A DNA stretch of 64,000 bases from Sisyra terminalis (GCA_958496175.1 OY292274.1:33581482-33645481), one strand, 5' to 3'; positions 46,060 through 58,559 are shown, numbered from the stretch's first letter. Notes: a model not told the origin generated them from the sequence alone. Program-made: numbers and translations.

Positions 46060-49000
46060 AAATGTCGTTTTATAACATAAAATTTTAGATAAAACTTAAA
46101 AAAAGTTTTCATTTTAAATCAATGATATATCGTGGTTAATATTATTAATTTTTTTACATCTAGTGGCCAAATATCTGAAAATCATAATTTAAACATCATT
46201 AAAGTTTTCAATTTTTTTATCTCATAGAAAATGTTGTAACCATTGAAATCAATAGTAATCCAATGGAACAACTTTAGACAACAGTAAAGGTAAGCTAATT
46301 ACCCACCCTTGATTTATTATTTTTATCATGGCTTTTCTTCTGCAGAGGAGTATTGCATTATCGTTTTGTAGAATAAAGTTTTCTCTATTGACAATTCTTG
46401 AGAAATTTTGGGTATTTGGTTGATTGATCAAGATTGATTAGGAATATTTGACAGCTTTTCAACCATGGACTTGGTAATACTTTCTCCCTTAACATTTTAA
46501 TATTTAAAATTTTTATTATTTTTGGTTGGTTCAAGTTGGAGAAGTTGAATTTATCAAATTTGAAGTTAAAAAAACTTACTTTTTCTTTAATTAACATCTA
46601 ATGAACTTGGATAAATATTAAAAATGCTTCAGTTGTAACTTTGCGTTACTACCTTGTATAACTGTAATAGTGCACATTACCGAATTTGTATTCCTTCGAA
46701 AAAATTTTTGAATCTTTTTTTAGTTAATAAGCCTCTAATCTTAAAATGTCTTTAGTATGATTTTGAAGTTACTTTAAAGCCGATAAATGGCAATGGAATG
46801 TTTATAGGTTCAGAGAGAACATTACTTTCGGACCCCCCTCATATACTATTACATACAATAGAACTAATTACGACCATGCAACTAACGAGTAAAGAAATTG
46901 TTTGTATCGTATAAAAAATTAAGGTGCTTAGAAGCTCAGGCTATAGTATACCCTAAGTTATATTGGCGTATATTATGTACAAAATGTCATAAATAATAAA
47001 TATGGCTAATATCAATAATCAATATCTTTGTACTTTCTATCTCACTTTGGGTCATAGATTTATATTTTTAATTTTGTTTTTGCCTTTCTTAAAAACTGCC
47101 ACTAAGTTGTAATTTTTTAAATTAACTTTTTAATTTACCTAAAAAAATATATTTGGTTAATCGATATATCGGTATGTTTTTAAAATTTAACCACGAGTGA
47201 AACTCATTCATCTTGTATAAAACAAAATCATTTAAACCTATCTAAAGAAATAAAGTTAGATAATATGACTATAGACTATTACAATTGATGTCTAATTTGC
47301 AATGTGACTCGATAAATAAACTCCCAAAAACGTTTTTTTTTCTTTTTATGAAGATAAATATTATCTTCTAAATTTCTACATTTTTATACATTTGTCAGCA
47401 ATAAAATGGAGCGTACAAAAAAATGACAGATTTTACTGAACCACAACCATTAACATTTTTGTTGAATAAACAATTTTTGTCTTCGAAACTGAATGTTTAT
47501 TTATTTTACTAAGAGACAGGCGACAGAAAATATTTATTATCCTTTATATTCCAAAAAATACATTTATTTCGTCAAATTTAAACCAAACCATGAGATTATT
47601 TCGAATAGGAAATTTGTTTAAGAATATTTAGTTTTAACACTTAAGTTTGCGTGTTTAGTGTTTTTTTTTTTTTGAATGTCTAAATCTCTGTATATTTATC
47701 TAATAAAAACAAATATAGTTCTTGAAAATAATTGTCATAATGACAGCATCTTCAGTCCCATCTTCATAAAGTTAATTATAAGTGAAACCAATAGATAGAC
47801 TTAATAGGGTTTACATTCATTCAAGTTACAAAAAAATGTCAATGCTCACACCGTATTATTAAATATACGGTCCGACCAATTTCGAGACTTGATAAAAGGA
47901 AGAAGATTGTATGTAAGTTCTACCCTCTGTGGAGATAATGACAGTAATTTTGAAATATGGAGACAAAATTCAACCGTGTTCATACATCTTTTTATCTTTT
48001 TATTTCGATTTTGTTTAAAGAATAACCACCAATAAAGGAGTGAGCATATCAAAAGTTCATGTAAGATTTTTGTTCAGAAAATATGTATGGATGCATATTA
48101 AAAATATTTCACAGATTTCTAAACTCAATTTTACTGCGAATTGCTTTTCACAAATTTTGTGTGAATTTCAATTCTCTTTCGTAATAATAAATAGTTTGAA
48201 ATTCTTTTTACGCCACGATTCAGAACAAATTTGTATCAAAATACCACCTGTCGAGCGTAATTGTTTAGATCTAACAATTTTCGAATTGAACGACAATTTA
48301 ATTCTTCTTTATTACGAACAAATATTTGCAAATTCAAATTTAATTCAGATCCGTGGAAGGAGGAGACGACGTATAGGTACCTACGATGGAACCCAAAGAG
48401 ACGAAGCAGGGTTCTACAATTATTGCCACACAGCTGTGAAGTAAATTATGTCACGCTTATTTACAAAATCATTTGAATCGCCAAATCATCACTTTTACAA
48501 ATTCGAACAAATAAATCTTGCCATCGTATTCGTTCAGAAACCGTTCAATTCCATCTATTGATATTAGGAAGGTAGGGTACACTAGAAAAGGAACCTTGAG
48601 AACAAATTTTAAGTAAAATTTTTCGACTATAATATCAATTTTATCTGATGGCATTTCATTCAATTGTAATTACACTCGTGATGAATGTTGTTGAATAATA
48701 TCATTAGGTCTTATGTAAAAATAATACTACAAAAAAAACATAAGACGAGTAAAAAACCCACATAATATGCAAATTGTCGCTCTTGGCGACTTTTTGACGA
48801 GCGAGACACAAAATATTATTGTTATTATCATTACCGTATCCAGATAGATTGTTTCATCTTCAAGCTCAAAAAAATATTTATTTTTTTTGTTGGAAAATTT
48901 ATTTGCGTGGAACTCTGAGAGAAAAAAATTTGAAACTTATGGTCGTTATGGCTCATTACCAATTTAGTCGCGCAGTTGTTCTATCAGAAATGGCTGATTA

Positions 49001-49915
49001 TCCAAGAAAACTAATATCGTTGTTAATGTTGTTTAATTTGTTTCTTTATTCCGTAATTTGTTTCTTTTTTGTCAGAAAAATCAATTTTCTTTATTTGAAC
49101 ACGAAATAGAATTCAAACTACAAATTCTAAAAGGCCATTAAATTATCGCTAAAAGATTGCGAACATTTCTATAGAAAACAGTTTGCACAAAAACAGTTTT
49201 CGATCATGAAAATTACTCTTTCCCATGACTAAAAAGTCTTATTATGTAAATATTTTTTGTTCATTTTACAGACAAATTCGTTCAATTGACAAAGATTAAG
49301 AAAATGTTATTTTCAGCATAGAATAGAAACCAATTTAAATATGTACAAAATAACTCAAAACGAAAATTCGAATTAATTACTTCGTTTTCATGCATTATAA
49401 TAAAACGGGATAAGATTTGATCCAAATTTTCAATTTTCAATCTAACGTTTTCTTTGTAAATGTTTTGAAATTTGTATTAAATTTAAATTGAAAATCTATT
49501 CTTTTGTTTCTTCCTAATCATTTTTAAATAAATAGTAAGTGTTTCTTTCAAATGCAAAAGTATTACCAACCGGTACTATAGATCAGTGTTTAAAGCCCAA
49601 AAATTTAAAGGGTTCTACTCAAAATTCGGTTATTAGATAATAAAATATATTCATCATTTTTCTAGAAAACTGTTTTTTTTTTTAATTTTTTGCTTTCAAA
49701 AATTTGAAACAATTTATTATTGCTTAATTTAATAATAAATATTAGTTTCTTATAGTTTTGTAATCTTTTTTGTTGAATGTTTTTATTGCTATACTAATTT
49801 TGTTCTTTGCCTATTGCAAAAGAAGAATAGTTTGATTAGAAAAAAAATGTTTAATAATTCATTTAAATCATATTAAATATCATTCAGCAACACCCTCGTA
49901 TAAACTTTATGTTTA
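46060..49915. other. A+T-rich sequence with one less biased block, no gene assigned
   Basis: The block 47840-49110 has several longer frames (134 codons at 48040-48444; 96 codons at 48819-49109), but none shows a recognisable domain, codon signature or flanking splice sites. The rest is ordinary A+T-rich sequence with poly-T runs. Confidence 0.35.
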
Positions 49916-49918
49916 TCT

Positions 49919-50062
<144 letters not shown>

Positions 50063-50072
50063 GCTAAATGCA

Positions 50073-50307
50073 GCTTAAATCAGTGGTCCCCAATTCTATG
50101 CTAGCGAGCAGCATGTGCACGCTGATTATTTTACATGTGCCCACCGCTGTGTTATGATAAAGATATTGACATTTTTTTACTCTTTGTATACATATTACTA
50201 ACGATTCGCAACAATTTTATCTTGAAGTATAAATAATGCTCGCCATTCGATAGACATCCTAGAATATTCTCTTAGGATCAAAAAGATTGAGGACCTCTAC
50301 CCTAAAT
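50073..50307. mobile_element. Decayed hAT MITE, 219 bp
   Basis: The element 50081-50299 starts CAGTGGTCCCCAATTCT, and its end reverse-complemented starts TAGAGGTCCTCAATCTT: imperfect inverted termini of hAT type. Flanking octamers GCTTAAAT (50073-50080) and CCCTAAAT (50300-50307) match at 6 of 8, consistent with an aged target duplication. There is no coding capacity. Confidence 0.65.
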
Positions 50308-50309
50308 AT

Positions 50310-50930
50310 ACGGTGCTTAAATCAAATCAAATTAAAAAGGGCTACGAATTCATAGTGGCCTGGAACCCACATTGATCAAAAATAGTCTGTGTAAGACAGT
50401 AATTGTCTTTTTCGTAAATGCTCATTTTTAGTATAAATAAAAACATTATTTAAATAAAGCAAAATTAGCTTTCGTCTTAAAGTATGTACCTACTGTTCTA
50501 ATTTAGTCGTTATACATATAGTCATAGTTATGTATTAAATTCAATGAAAATAACTTAAATAAGCCATACCTGCCTTATAATAATTAAATTGTTTTTTTTT
50601 AGGGCTTTCTAATACCGTAAATTTTTCAAATTATTACAGAGAATGTATTTTATTTTTTCATGAACTATACCTTTCAACCCTCATAACCCCCCCCCTGATT
50701 TTTTTTTTTTAGAAATGAAAGGTGACGTAATTTGCTACAATTTTATTTTCAAACTTTTACCAAAACAAAAAATGGAGTAAAGCCTGTAGTTTTCCTTTTC
50801 AACTCCCCATATCGAAATAATAATACATTTTTTTACAATTTAAAGAATCACTAGGGTTTTAGAAAACTAATCACGAAAATGTTTGTACTACATTGACAAA
50901 TATGTTATTGATTATTTCCGAGTCACAATC
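50310..50930. other. A+T-rich spacer, no gene seen
   Basis: Contains homopolymer runs (C9 near 50686 next to T12). No recognisable features. Confidence 0.4.
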
Positions 50931-50935
50931 ATTAA

Positions 50936-51176
50936 ATTAATAAATAATTACATAGTACGTCGTATGACTCTTTTTTTTTATTAAATACAACGCGTTTCAA
51001 CAGTCTTTGCTTGTCAGTGTCAGGTAATGTTTATTGTGTAGATTGTATTTTTAAATTGATATGAAATTTGTTAACGATTGACACAATAAACATTACCTGA
51101 CGATGACAGCCAAAGACTGTTGAAACGCGTTGTATTTAATAAAAAAAATAGGTCATACGACATGTATAATTATTCA
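50936..51176. mobile_element. Foldback of two inverted Penelope-type terminal sequences with a hammerhead-like core
   Basis: The left arm (about 50936-51030) and the right arm (about 51088-51176) are near-perfect inverted copies ('TATTAAATACAACGCGTTTCAACAGTC' region against its complement). The right arm holds UAC-CUGACGA-U-GACAG-CCAAAGA-CUGUU-GAAA-CGCG-UU-GUA (51094-51133). That is the C3-U-G-A-N-G-A and G-A-A-A hammerhead core, a 5-bp stem II (GACAG/CUGUU, one G-U pair, one bulged U), a minimal stem III (AC..GU around two bases) and a 3-bp stem I (UAC/GUA). In the left arm the core is broken (CUGACAC). The same sequence follows a GIY-YIG-type coding end at 57.4 kb, which ties it to Penelope-like elements. 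GTTTGTACTAC lies on both sides (50881 and 51181). Confidence 0.65.
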
Positions 51177-51199
51177 TTAAGTTTGTACTACCTATTCGT

Positions 51200-52970
51200 G
51201 TCATTTCATGATCGTATCAATTGAGGATTTAAAAATCTTACAGTGAAGTCAATTGTTTGCATTAGATCAATAATATTTACTACTATGGATGGGTAAGAAT
51301 TATTTTTCAACTTTAATTGAAACTTTAGTTCATTTTATTATTATTTTTTTGTAATTAAATATTGCATGGAAATGGAAACATATTTGTTGATAACGTTTTA
51401 AATCTTTCAAATTTTGGCACAAAATTTTGGGTGGTTCTGAATTCAGTTTTAAAATGGGTAGAGGGGAAGATGGGAAAATATGTTTTTAATTCTTTTTGTT
51501 TAGTAAATATCAACAGAAATAGATAAGCCGGTTGTCAAAATTATATTTATGTCTTACGAAATTGTACAAAACGATATTGCGTCTTATTTTTATAAAGCTT
51601 TATTAATTTCCTTGCTTGTAGGTCTAACCAAGTGGAATTTTATAATTGATTTTTAATTTTTCGTTGAGCTAGAGACTTCAAATTTTAAGCGAAATTCAGA
51701 ATTGAAGGAATATCCAGGAAAATGTAGAAAATATCCATTTTTTTACAATTTTTATTTCGTTTTAAATACGAAGTATGTTACTCTTTTTTATTATGGTTTA
51801 AATTACCATTTGTTAATTTTTAGTTATTTTTGAAGTATCTTTCCTTTTTTTCGTTACAAATAGAAAAAATTATCTTAAAATTAAGAGTTTGACTTATGAT
51901 TTTAAGTTATAGATGTTAAAAGTAGTAAAATTCTTATTTAATTTATATGTTGATGGTTTACTTCACAGAAGCACCTACTATTTGTAAATACATTTGGGGA
52001 GGAAATGAGTGAAGCACATTTAACTTTTATAATTTTGTGTTCTTTACATGGTAAGTGTATAGTCAATGATAAAACACTTGTTTTTTAACAACTATAAAGA
52101 ATACAAAATTATTTAAGGTGGCTCGAGCGTTAACGACATATAGGTAAACGGATCGAAAAATGTATGAATACAAAGTTTAATCTGTTTAGATCCCTAATCT
52201 GTAAAAAAAAATGAGACCATTCGAATCGTTGCTGAGAAAAAAAAATTGTGAAAAATTATTATTTCATAAAAATTTAACGTGTAAATCAATGAATGTAAGG
52301 TTTCTTATTAATATCATATAGCAAACTTAGTAGATAGTATATTAGTACAGGGAACAGTAATTTTTAAATTTTTCTAAAAGAAAAAAAAAACAGTTTCTGG
52401 TTCATTTTTGAAGTTCTTACAAAAGAAGAAAACTTGAAAAAACATGAATATAGTGTCTTCTGTTTTTACAGAAAGGAGAAGAGCAGTAGAGGCGCGTAAT
52501 TTAAAAACAAAAAGTTATGTAGATAATGCAGTGTGATGTTTAATTCTCTATTATCGTAGAAATTAGTAAGTGTAAAGGCAAACGTTTATGTTTAAAAACA
52601 CCATTCATTTAATCTATTTAATTTTTTCTGAGGTAGAAGTCAATAATATTAATAGTAGCTTTGATTATCTGTTCGGTTATTTGAAGTGTATATAACTTAG
52701 CTATTTCCAGCTATTGAACCCAACACTATAAATATGACAGATAATTAGTCTAATTAGTGTTTATAACTAACTGTAGCGTTAGTTTATTTTTATTATATAC
52801 TACTACAGAGCGATTCCTATCTTAGCAACTGAAAAATCACTCGAGTCACTTTAAATTAGAATGTGATTAATTCTTGTCCTCAAAAAATGTAGGTACCTAA
52901 TTACTATGCACATTTGTCTGACGTAAATCAATGCTGTTGTGAAAATTGAAATCATAACAATGAAAGCTGA
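51200..52970. other. A+T-rich spacer, no gene seen
   Basis: No gene, RNA or bounded repeat recognised. Confidence 0.4.
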
Positions 52971-52974
52971 ATGA

Positions 52975-53297
52975 ATATAAAACAGGGGTGGGCAAACTTA
53001 ATACTGGTATAATCGACAATAATTTTTGTTATTCATACACGATCGACTTCGAAAAATGGGTTAAATTAAAAACAAATACAAATTTAAAGAGAGAATGAGT
53101 AGATGGAAGTATTAGATGCACTATTTGGGAATCGGTAATTTCCGATGTAGAATAGATGCGTGATTAATTTTAATTTCAAGTTTCATTGTCTGCTAAATTT
53201 TTAGAACACATTTTCAATCAAAAGATTTGAAATTTACCTAAAAAAAGAAATTTGTAAAAAGCCAACGATCGACCGTTTGCCCACCCCTGATATAAAA
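52975..53297. mobile_element. hAT MITE, 307 bp, perfect TIR and TSD
   Basis: The octamer ATATAAAA occurs at 52975-52982 and again at 53290-53297, a perfect 8-bp target-site duplication. Between them the element starts CAGGGGTGGGCAAAC (52983-52997) and ends with its exact reverse complement (53275-53289). Both features are diagnostic of hAT transposons. There is no open frame of note, so it is non-autonomous. Perfect ends suggest it is among the youngest insertions in the window. Confidence 0.95.
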
Positions 53298-53299
53298 TA

Positions 53300-53870
53300 T
53301 TTTATTTGTTAATTCTGATTATATCTAGTACTTAAAGAAGACAATAAATTAATTAAGTCTTTAATTATAATTAAATATTTTCAATTGGTGTAATATATGA
53401 TTGTAGGTACTATTAAAAATAGTAAATTTTTCGAGAGAGGACAATATTTGAAGATTGTAGCATACAAAACTGAAATTGACCTCTCATCTTAGCAACGCTC
53501 AAATTTAAAATGAATTTTAGAGAGTTTTTTGTTTCCAATCTAATTTCGATCAACAATATTTGGACGTTGTCTTTTACTTTCTCGTTTTATTATTCGTAAA
53601 GAATGTAATAATGAGTATATAGGCATTGAGAAGACGATGAGACTGGACTCTATTATTATTGAAGTAGTGTTGGTTTTGTTTGACGAGTGGGTGGCGTTGG
53701 ACACGAAGCGAAAGAAGAAGCGCTTTTGGCTTCGTGGACGTCGTCTACAAAGGCCAACCTCTTCACCTCAACATCGATATTTATGTCATTACTGCGGATC
53801 GAGGTTAGCTGTGAGAAACGTCTGCTGATGATGGCCTACAGCCTCTTTCTTTTCAATATTCAAAGAATTT
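53300..53870. other. Spacer with a less biased block at 53.6-53.83 kb
   Basis: The block 53610-53830 is GC-richer than its flanks and holds overlapping 63- and 66-codon frames without recognisable domains. It is a candidate regulatory element by composition only. Confidence 0.3.
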
Positions 53871-53873
53871 TAA

Positions 53874-54383
53874 ATGTTCAATCTTAAAAGAGTTCCGAGC
53901 AAATTGAAACAAACGTGTAAAATCATTTCGCCATATAATGACATAACACCTTCGAAAGTTTCGGAAAATAGTTGTAAAGGACAAAAATTTGTTTTATATG
54001 CCTTTGATGTTTTTTTCCTTGCTAACATTGTACCTATTATTAAATTCCTTTGTCGAGGTCTCAAAATACCGCTCACTTACGAAAAGAATAAAAAATCAAC
54101 CATTCATTGTAATAAAGTAATTAACAGTATAATAAACGACTTTGGGCGACACTTTATCCGAAAAGATGATACCTGGACGGTTCTCGGTTTTGTCCTCAAC
54201 GTCCCAACACATTCTCCAATAAATTTATTTGGACACACACAAAAAGAGGACCTTAAGATCATTAATTTTTTTCATTTCGACACAGAGCGATCAGTGTCCA
54301 TGGAATTGTCTGATGGTGGTGAGGTCGACTCTTTTACTACGTCGCTGTCGTGTCATAATAATAAAAAAATCATATTTTTTTAA
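53874..54383 (+). other. Unassigned 169-codon open frame
   Basis: This is the longest open frame in the window, starting at ATG 53874 and ending in TAA. The translation has no signal peptide, repeated motif or domain that I recognise. It begins MFNLKRVPSKLKQTCKIISP and has ordinary mixed composition with a hydrophobic patch around residues 42-58. An opposed 68-codon frame overlaps its start. No splice signals or promoter were identified. In A+T-rich DNA of this length, one such frame could arise by chance in a less biased patch. It ends about 120 bases before copy 2 of the 1.5-kb repeat. Confidence 0.15.
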
Positions 54384-54505
54384 TTGAAAACCCACTAAAA
54401 TCCTATTGTCCAGTCCGGAAGAATATTTATGTTCTAATTTTATTGGTGCATCTCCTTTTAATTAAATCATTAATTATAAGTGAAATATTTTCTAATTTTA
54501 CAATC

Positions 54506-56000
54506 CTTTTTTTTGTACTTTCGGAAAGTGTATGATTTTTTTAGAAGTTATACTTCTTTACCGGCATTTTGAAAAAGAAAATAGTGAGAATGAATTGTTA
54601 AAAAAATGATGCTTTTAAGCAACAGTATGAAGTCGCTTGCAAACGGTTAGCGAGAAAGAACGGTTCAAGCGGGCGAAATCTAGCTTATTTTTAGGAGCGG
54701 TATGCATAGTAGTAAGATGACAAACACTATCGCATCGATCAAGTTAAGCCAGCACTAGCACATGTTTTTCGTTTATCGAAAAGGGAGGAAACGGCGATCA
54801 TCCCAAACAATCCCGAATCAGATATGAAGTTATAGCTAGCAAACAGTCATAAAATACGATATTTTCGAATTTCACAGTCTAAACAATATCCATATTAATA
54901 CATATCTGGTAATTTCCCGTAAAATATTCACCACCCAATACTGACGCAACTGACAAATGGTAAAAATTGGGAATTGATTGAATGAAATCCAAATGATTGT
55001 TGAAATCATAGCAACAATCATTCAGTTCAAATTTGAAACAATGATGGTATTTCACTCACACGTATGTGCTTACAATATTTGTCTACTTTTGGCGAAATAT
55101 ATGCATACATATTACTTACGTTTGGCTATTATTATTATTATGAGAATTAAAATGCATTTAAAAGAAAGATATTTTTCTGAAGTTATTCAGTGTAATATTT
55201 AAAATAATTTAATAAAGCTCGATTGATACATTATATTTCATTATATTTTTCTACATTTGAATTAAAAATCAGTTTCAATACATAGTTTCAATAAATTGGG
55301 TTAATAAAATCTAAAATTACTTAGCATCAATATAATTTTTAGAGCGTTGCTATTTTGGATTGTTTATATATGATATATATAATGGCAACAATCTACTTCT
55401 ATATGGTAAAATTTTTCGATAAGTATTTTTCGAACATGTGACCCAATCTGTTAATTCGGTTAAACGGTTAATTCATTTAATATGTAATATACATTTTGTG
55501 TAAGTAACCAAATGTGTAAACATCTATAGTGTCTATGCATAAGTAGTCAATTTAATCTTTTATTTGAAAACCAGTAATTTTCCGTGAAATTTTCCAAGCC
55601 CAACACTGACACAGTTGACAAATGACAAAAATTAGTAATTGCATGAAATCAAAATGACATTTGAAACTAATGATATAGTAGTTCAAATTTGAGCCAGTAA
55701 ATATTATATTTGTATTCCACTAACATGGATTTATTTAAAACTTTATTTTCTTTGTTCTAGTCTTTGCCGTAACACATACGTTTTCTTGTTATGCATTTTG
55801 ATATTTAAAGTAATTTGTGTTTAAAATTGTATCATATTTTAGTAATCACAAATCTTTTAATTGGTGTGCTAGTTCAGGCACTACCGGAAGAGGCTTAAAA
55901 AGTGGATTAAAAACCTATTTTTAGTTATACCAGAGAAGTATAACTTTTCATAACACACTGTTTTATTTTTGTACTTTCGGAAGGTGTATGCTTTTTTTTT
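54506..56000. mobile_element. 1.5-kb interspersed repeat with AGAAGTTATACTTCT inverted ends, copy 2
   Basis: The left inverted end AGAAGTTATACTTCTTT (54543) pairs with AGAGAAGTATAACTTTT near 55931-55950. Colinear with copy 1 at 34.5-36.1 kb in direct orientation. Just outside the inverted ends is a 21-bp direct repeat with one mismatch: TGTACTTTCGGAAAGTGTAT(G) at 54514-54534 and TGTACTTTCGGAAGGTGTAT(G) at 55970-55990. So either the true ends lie outside the GAAGTTATAC repeats, or the unit derives from a tandem array in which this motif joins successive units. No coding capacity. Confidence 0.8.
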
Positions 56001-56004
56001 CTTT

Positions 56005-57220
56005 AAATTGTCATTATTTTCTCTGAATTACGATCATTAAAAAAGTTAATAAGATTTCCATATATTATACGACAGTATAATAAATTCCATGACAAGATTA
56101 CCAATGGGTTGATACGTGAGAATACAAGTCAAGAAAGAAAAAAACGTGCATGGTTTCAAGCGACGACACACGAAATGGAAAAAATGTGCAACCCTCTCTT
56201 ATTTCTGAGTTGTTAAAGGGACAAAATAATTTGCCGATGCGGATAAACGGACATAAGAGCCGCGAACCGTAATAAAAGACGTGTGGTCACATTTTATATT
56301 AGAGATGTAAGAGACTCGGTAAAGAGCACGCACTGTAAATGCCCAAATAGACCGCTTGTTCGACCAAACGATCGCCACACCGCGGCCTCCAGCATCATCT
56401 TCTTGTCCTCCACAATTCTCTTTTCTTCTTCGCCACACCATCGTTCCTTCATATTTCTTTAATCTAATCATATCTGTACGTATTGTATATATGGTATGCA
56501 AGTATGCAAGATAATGATCGATGCAATTGCATTTCCATCACATGCACATATTATACAGGTTAACCGCATTCGATGTCTTGGATTGAAATCATTAGATTAC
56601 TTTTCTCTCTCTGCCTACTTTATTAACGTCGGAATTAGTTACGAAATAATCGATCGACACAATACACATGAAAATTACATTCAGGACAAAACCATTACAG
56701 CTATTTGTTTTTTTATTTTTTTATTTAAAGAATTCGGTATTAGAAAAATATTTATCGCTCTCCATTTCCTCTATTGCGCCATCGAACAATTTCTTTTTGA
56801 AAATTAGGACGGAAAGAAGCTTACAAATGTTGTTTTACAAAGAAAGAAAAAACCACGAATTTTAAACGATTTACAATCCAACTATTACATTAAAATAAAC
56901 ATCAAAACACAAATAAAATGTAATCATATTTTCATTATAGATACTTTCAAAAAATTATACCGATTCAACTTTTGAAGATGCACTTTAGATACACTTAAAA
57001 ATTATCTGGTTTTTCAAAATTATTTAAAAATTGAATTAAGTTACCGCCAAAATATCTACTCTTTTAACGCAAAGTCAATTTGCATTACGAAAATTGATTT
57101 CGTACTTACGTTTAGCTAATTTTATGCTACCATTGATGATTACTATAGATTTTTGGGTAGCGACAACCTTATTAGAGTAAGAGGATGCTGTGTTAGAAGG
57201 TTTCATAACCAAATGGAATT
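56005..57220. other. Spacer with less biased blocks, no gene assigned
   Basis: 56190-56480 is GC-richer and has a 100-codon minus-strand frame (56199-56501) without recognisable domain. The 103-codon + strand frame beginning at 56496 is equally unassigned. Confidence 0.3.
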
Positions 57221-57225
57221 AAAAG

Positions 57226-57411
57226 TATTTATCGATTATAAAACACCTTTATGACGAAAACCATCAAGATTTAAATTTCGAAACAAATTTTAGGCCACTA
57301 CATCTTTGTAAGAACGGATCACATATGAACATCCTGGAAGAATATGAAATATACAAAGCACACAAACTAGATCCAAATAACATCCTTAATGACAAATTAT
57401 ATAAAACATGA
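57226..57411 (+). pseudogene. Penelope-like retroelement remnant: C-terminal GIY-YIG endonuclease region
   Basis: The frame ending at TGA 57409-57411 reads KHLYDENHQDLNF, then 'NFRPLHLCKNGSHMNILEEY', then 'EIYKAHKLDPNNILNDKLYK'. A (S/K)H(L/I)xxxxH block followed by LHxCxKGxxMNxLEExEIYK is the C-terminal end of the GIY-YIG endonuclease of Penelope-like elements, in which the E of the LEE/LEx motif is the metal-binding residue. About 55 codons are kept in frame up to the natural-looking stop. The reverse transcriptase and the GIY-YIG motif itself are missing upstream. The family match is from memory of the motif. Confidence 0.65.
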
Positions 57412-57560
57412 TTATGAAATATATGAAATATGATGTATGAAATTTGTTTACCATTGACAAAATAATCATTAACTGATGATGACAGCCAAAAACTGTTGAA
57501 ACGCGTCATAATCAAGAAAGAAATTGAGTCATAGGACATACATTATTATTCATTAATTTG
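57412..57560 (+). mobile_element. Penelope-type 3' terminal sequence with hammerhead-like core
   Basis: Directly follows the coding remnant and aligns over about 130 bases with the right arm of the 51-kb foldback, from 'TGAAATTTGTT' to 'ATTATTCATTAA'. It contains CUGAUGA-U-GACAG-CCAAAAA-CUGUU-GAAA-CGCG-UC (57473-57507): the hammerhead core with stem II GACAG/CUGUU and a two-base stem III loop. Stem I is weaker than in the 51-kb copy (the first pair is A-A). Penelope-like elements are known to carry minimal hammerhead ribozymes in their terminal repeats. Confidence 0.6.
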
Positions 57561-57564
57561 GTAA

Positions 57565-58550
57565 ATTTTCAGTTACCATAAATCACCTATTTATAAACAA
57601 ATCAAAAACTACCAATAAATTAAACAGTTAAACAGATTATACTCGGCTGGTCTATGTAAAAAGTAAAAAACAGGGTAGTACTTTACTTTTTTGTAATTAT
57701 TGGGTCTTTATACCTGTTCTTAAATGTACAACAATTATTCAAAAAAATATTAGCAAAATTAAATCAAAAAAACTATTGCTACATATTTAGATAACAATAG
57801 AAACTTGTTTAACAAAATAAACATTTGGGTGCCAACAAAATAAAAATGTCTCTTATATTAATAAACTATTATGCTACTAACTTCACAGTCTTACTATTAA
57901 ACAAATCATATATACCTTTCAATACTATTTCTTTAATTCGACCATAGTATGCCAATTAATTAGTATGCCATTTAATTACAATTAAAACTAAATAGCAATT
58001 CGTAAGATAATCGACAAAGAAATCAAATTATAAATTCCACGCGTTTTCCTTATAAAATAAGCTTTCAGAAATACAAAAGCATTAATAGTATCATCTGGTA
58101 GTGGTGATAGTGGTTTCTTATTTTACTGAGAATGTTTCCCCATAACGAAAAAAACACGTTCATTCTCCGTCGATGTTGACTTAATTAATAGTCATTACAG
58201 CTTTGTACATTTTTTTCATTATCGAATTCTCGAGTTATGTTCGTATGCATTTTTCCTATCCATGTTAACCTTATTAAAGACAATTGTACCAATCTTTATC
58301 AACTATTTTAATGGTTGAAATTCGATAAGGGACGGTATATTCTTCTCTAGATAGTGACATTAATCATTCAAATAAAATTATATTCGGAGGATAGAAAAAA
58401 CATGTATATTTTTACCTAAGAATAGTGATACGTGTCATATAAATCAATATAGTAATAGTCAAATTAATATATGACGACAAAGACAAAGAAAAAAGAATTT
58501 AAAATGCATTCGTGTGAGTGAAAACAACATATAACAATCGTTGTCTCAAA
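57565..58550. other. A+T-rich spacer, no gene seen
   Basis: No recognisable features. Confidence 0.4.
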
Positions 58551-58559
58551 TTCGAATTA

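Noticed and set aside
53225..53250. Minus-strand TTTCTTTTTTTAG/GTAAAT
   Set aside because: It lies inside the hAT MITE, uses TAG and a poor donor; A+T-rich DNA yields such strings by chance (another at about 47130).
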